Origin: Verrucomicrobiota bacterium
GTDB lineage: Bacteria > Verrucomicrobiota > Verrucomicrobiia > Opitutales > Seribacteraceae
Direction of reading: 5' to 3'
DNA: 9,077 bases
Assembly: GCA_030830145.1 (NCBI GenBank)
Contig: JAURNO010000173.1
Location: forward strand, 1-9,077
This document shows, in pieces, positions 8,463 to 9,077 of this stretch; the first letter of the stretch is position 1, and each line of letters starts with the position of its first letter. A program made the translations under genes and the position numbers. The notes under the pieces are model-generated. The model ran no database searches. It saw nothing but the letters and a program-made list of their open reading frames with translations, and was not told where the DNA came from.

Positions 8463-9077
8463 ATGAAATCCTTACCCTTATTCCTCATCGCTTTTGCATT
8501 AGCTTTTCAGGCGACGGCGGTTGCCAAACCGCTGAACGTACTCTTCATCTTCGCCGATGATCACGCTTATCAGGCGATATCCGCCTATGGATCCAACAGG
8601 AACAAAACCCCCAACATCGACCGCCTGGCCAAGGAGGGCATGATCTTTCACCGGGCCTTCGTGACGAATTCGATCTGCGCTCCTTCAAGAGCTGTAATCC
8701 TAACGGGCAAACACAGTCACCTCAATGGCCAACTGACCAATGGGATGCGCTTTGACGGTGAGCAGCAAACCTTCCCCAAGCTTCTGCAAAAGAGCGGTTA
8801 CCAGACAGCCATGATTGGGAAATGGCATCTCAAGAGCGACCCCACGGGCTTTGACTTCTGGCAAGTCCTGCAAGGACAAGGGCCCTACTACAACCCACCT
8901 ATGAATACAAAAGATGGCGTCAAGCGAATCACTGGTTATACCACCGATATTATCACCGACATCACCCTCGACTGGCTCAAAGAAGGAAGGGACAAGGACA
9001 AACCCTTTTTTATCATGAGCCAGCACAAGGCACCTCATCGCAACTGGCAACCCGGACCAAAACACTTGAACAAATAC
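8463..9077 (+). CDS. Secreted type I sulfatase, N-terminal part (3' end outside window)
   Basis: The 205 codons in the window cover the N-terminal part of a formylglycine-dependent sulfatase (alkaline phosphatase superfamily), which hydrolyses sulfate esters, typically of polysaccharides. Residues 1-21 are a signal peptide with a hydrophobic core and an AVA cleavage site, so the enzyme is exported. FADDHAYQ contains the metal-binding pair D32-D33. CAPSR at 72-76 is the CxPSR sulfatase signature in which C72 would be converted to formylglycine. GKWHL at 119-123 and HKAPHRNW at 188-195 fit active-site segments of the S1 family. No inactivating change is visible. Which sulfated sugar is used cannot be told, although the motif style recalls glucosamine-type sulfatases. 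The ATG at 8463 is chosen because it places the signal peptide at the N-terminus; no clear Shine-Dalgarno site precedes it. It is divergent from the transporter gene. Such enzymes are abundant in marine Verrucomicrobiota and Planctomycetota. Confidence 0.95.
   Translation, partial: MKSLPLFLIAFALAFQATAVAKPLNVLFIFADDHAYQAISAYGSNRNKTPNIDRLAKEGMIFHRAFVTNSICAPSRAVILTGKHSHLNGQLTNGMRFDGEQQTFPKLLQKSGYQTAMIGKWHLKSDPTGFDFWQVLQGQGPYYNPPMNTKDGVKRITGYTTDIITDITLDWLKEGRDKDKPFFIMSQHKAPHRNWQPGPKHLNKY

Overview
The window carries six protein-coding genes and no RNA gene, CRISPR array, insertion sequence or integrase that I can see. The mix suggests a Gram-negative environmental bacterium of the PVC group, probably Verrucomicrobiota. 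Reasons are the type I sulfatase with a signal peptide, the very large extracytoplasmic-looking protein, the nrnA-truB-ribF order and the moderately GC-rich composition with few Shine-Dalgarno sites. This placement is inference; no marker gene fixes it.

Layout: positions 1-4281 (+) are the 3' part of a giant multidomain protein whose start lies left of the window. It ends 19 bases from the end of a convergent, tightly packed housekeeping operon on the minus strand (6989 down to 4301): nrnA (DHH-family oligoribonuclease/pAp phosphatase), truB (tRNA pseudouridine-55 synthase) and ribF (riboflavin kinase/FAD synthetase). The two junctions in this operon are stop/start overlaps, so translational coupling is likely. 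A 104-base gap holding a perfect 6-bp inverted repeat separates nrnA from an upstream gene on the same strand (8368 down to 7094), an MFS transporter resembling the LplT lysophospholipid flippase family. A short divergent intergenic region (8369-8462) then leads to the start of a secreted sulfatase (8463 onward, +), which runs off the right edge.

How they relate: nrnA, truB and ribF are a known conserved core neighbourhood (RNA turnover, tRNA modification, flavin cofactor synthesis), here seen without rbfA and infB directly in front. The transporter and the sulfatase share a divergent intergenic region but no functional link is evident. The least understood object is the giant protein. It has a beta-sandwich-like first half, a Pro/Ala-rich hinge, a transport-exposed-looking beta domain, a helical-repeat segment and a strongly patterned C-terminal domain. 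It recalls alpha-2-macroglobulin-like architecture but has no recognisable thioester motif. I see no convincing new defence or mobile system here.
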